Source: a bacterium
GTDB taxonomy: Bacteria > Fidelibacterota > Marinisomatia > Marinisomatales > JAHJCW01
Length of the DNA stretch: 6,889 nt
Assembly (NCBI GenBank): GCA_030621275.1
Contig: JAUXHY010000069.1
Coordinates: forward strand, 1 to 6,889
Reading direction: 5' to 3'
In this document: in pieces, positions 5,940-6,889 of the stretch
How positions within the stretch are numbered: position 1 is the stretch's first letter
Layout: each line of letters begins with the position of its first letter
Translations under genes and position numbers: made by a program
Notes under the pieces: generated by a model
Database searches by the model: none
The model's input: only the letters and a program-made list of their open reading frames with translations
What the model was told of the DNA's origin: nothing

Positions 5940-6889
5940 TGTCATCACTTGCCAGATCATCTTTCAAGATTGGAATACGAAAATAATTACGTTGGGAAGT
6001 CCATTTTCCTTCTTCAACGTCATCATCAATTGCCTTTTCCATTAAATTCATTTTTGCATCCATATTATCAATTAAATGCAAAAGTAGTGCTTCTCTAAAT
6101 TTTGGTTTTTTTGGACTTTGCCAGTCATATTGTCCCTGATGTGATAAAATTAAATGTTCCACTTTTTTTAATAAATCAGATGGGAAGCCTTTTATTTTGC
6201 TCGCTGCTTCAACAGCGATGTCTCTTCCTAAAACGATGTGTCCAATCAAATTACCTTCATCTGAATACGATGCTTCCAATTCCGAAGTGATTTCCTTCAC
6301 TTTTCCGATGTCATGCAAAAATATACCTGTCATCAATAAGTCAATGTCTACTTCATAATGATTGGCTAATGATGTCCCTATTTTTGCCATTGATAGAGTA
6401 TGCTCCAACAAACCGGAACGATAATTATGATGCATAACAACAGATGCGGGATGTGTTAATAATTGTTTTTCATATTCTTTATAAATTGATGTGACAAGTG
6501 CCTTTAAATACTTATCATTGATTTTATTTATATATGACCTCAATTCTTTCCACATCTGTTTTACATCGCCTTTGGCGGAAGGGACTATCAAAGCCGGATC
6601 ATATCCATATCTTCCATAAGACTGTACTGAAGCAACATTAATTTTTTTTATATTAAGTTGTAATTTTTCAAGATAGACATCAACTTGACCGGCTACAACA
6701 ACTGCATCACCGGCTGAGAACTTATCACGATATTCACTTACGTCTTTCCAGAGTTTGGCAGTTATTTGTCCGGTCCTATCTCGTAATACCAAATCTAAAT
6801 ACAAATCGCCACTGCGTGTATTTCTTAAGTGTTTTTCCGCACACAGGAAAAACCCTCGAATATCTGCTCCCTCTTTGAACTCACTAATT
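5926..6889 (-). CDS. YhaM-like 3'-5' exoribonuclease (OB-fold plus HD domain), cut at the right edge
   Basis: The reading frame stays open to the right edge, giving about 320 visible residues, close to the length of known YhaM proteins, so few N-terminal residues are missing. The TTG at 6804 lies inside the OB-fold and is not the true start: the 28 codons before it read as a good family N terminus (DIRGFFLCAEKHLRNTRSGD). Counting from the first visible codon, the OB-fold nucleic-acid-binding domain spans about 1-90 (LRDRTGQITAKLW at 35-47). The HD domain follows, with HH at 153-154, LLEHT (H163), LHDIGK (H192-D193), GHI (H217), H245 and H250 in LILSHQG, and D274 in LIDNMDA. These are the expected metal ligands and neighbours. 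YhaM family enzymes trim RNA, and single-stranded DNA, from the 3' end in the cytoplasm. It is the first visible gene of the leftward operon and overlaps the S-component gene. The link to uptake genes is probably only shared transcription. Confidence 0.92.
   Translation of the reverse strand, partial: ISEFKEGADIRGFFLCAEKHLRNTRSGDLYLDLVLRDRTGQITAKLWKDVSEYRDKFSAGDAVVVAGQVDVYLEKLQLNIKKINVASVQSYGRYGYDPALIVPSAKGDVKQMWKELRSYINKINDKYLKALVTSIYKEYEKQLLTHPASVVMHHNYRSGLLEHTLSMAKIGTSLANHYEVDIDLLMTGIFLHDIGKVKEITSELEASYSDEGNLIGHIVLGRDIAVEAASKIKGFPSDLLKKVEHLILSHQGQYDWQSPKKPKFREALLLHLIDNMDAKMNLMEKAIDDDVEEGKWTSQRNYFRIPILKDDLASDDNESK

Noticed and set aside
5596..6045. 149-codon open frame on the + strand
   Set aside because: It lies antisense across the S-component and exoribonuclease genes, which have clear family motifs. 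Its translation shows no recognisable domain.
6102..6290. 62-codon open frame on the + strand
   Set aside because: It is antisense to the HD domain coding region and has no recognisable motif.

Overview
The window is AT-rich bacterial DNA. It carries outer-membrane receptors with a CarboxypepD_reg-like N-terminal domain, a YhaM-type HD exoribonuclease and tightly packed genes. This suits a Gram-negative member of the Fibrobacteres-Chlorobi-Bacteroidetes (FCB) group, for example Marinimicrobia- or Ignavibacteria-like lineages. That placement comes from protein style, not from a marker gene, so it is tentative. Genes fill almost the whole window. No tRNA, rRNA, CRISPR array or insertion sequence is visible.

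Left half, + strand. Positions 1-94 hold a structured leader: a two-part stem-loop, then a hairpin that pairs with the ribosome binding site. The leader may be the 3' end of a riboswitch whose aptamer lies mostly outside the window. Next is a TonB-dependent receptor (95-2140) whose barrel motifs resemble BtuB-type vitamin B12 receptors. It is followed by a HAD subfamily IB phosphatase-like protein (2188-2856), whose start codon sits in the loop of a perfect 15-bp inverted repeat.

Right half, - strand. Four genes are packed as one probable operon, read from right to left: a YhaM-like OB-fold/HD 3'-5' exoribonuclease (cut by the right edge), a six-helix ECF-transporter S component, a TonB-receptor-like beta-barrel with no visible plug, and a family 2 glycosyltransferase. 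The first two genes overlap. The S component and the barrel share an ATGA stop/start. Nine bases separate the barrel from the glycosyltransferase. The glycosyltransferase and the HAD gene converge with 15 bases between them and no clear terminator.

How they may work together. The receptor, S component and second barrel look like parts of a micronutrient route from outer membrane to inner membrane, and cobalamin is the best guess for the substrate. No EcfA ATPase, EcfT, BtuF or TonB gene is in the window, so this is inference. The exoribonuclease and glycosyltransferase look like operon neighbours with no obvious part in uptake. The most interesting items are the plugless barrel coupled to an ECF S component, the hairpin that holds a start codon in its loop, and the leader of the receptor gene.
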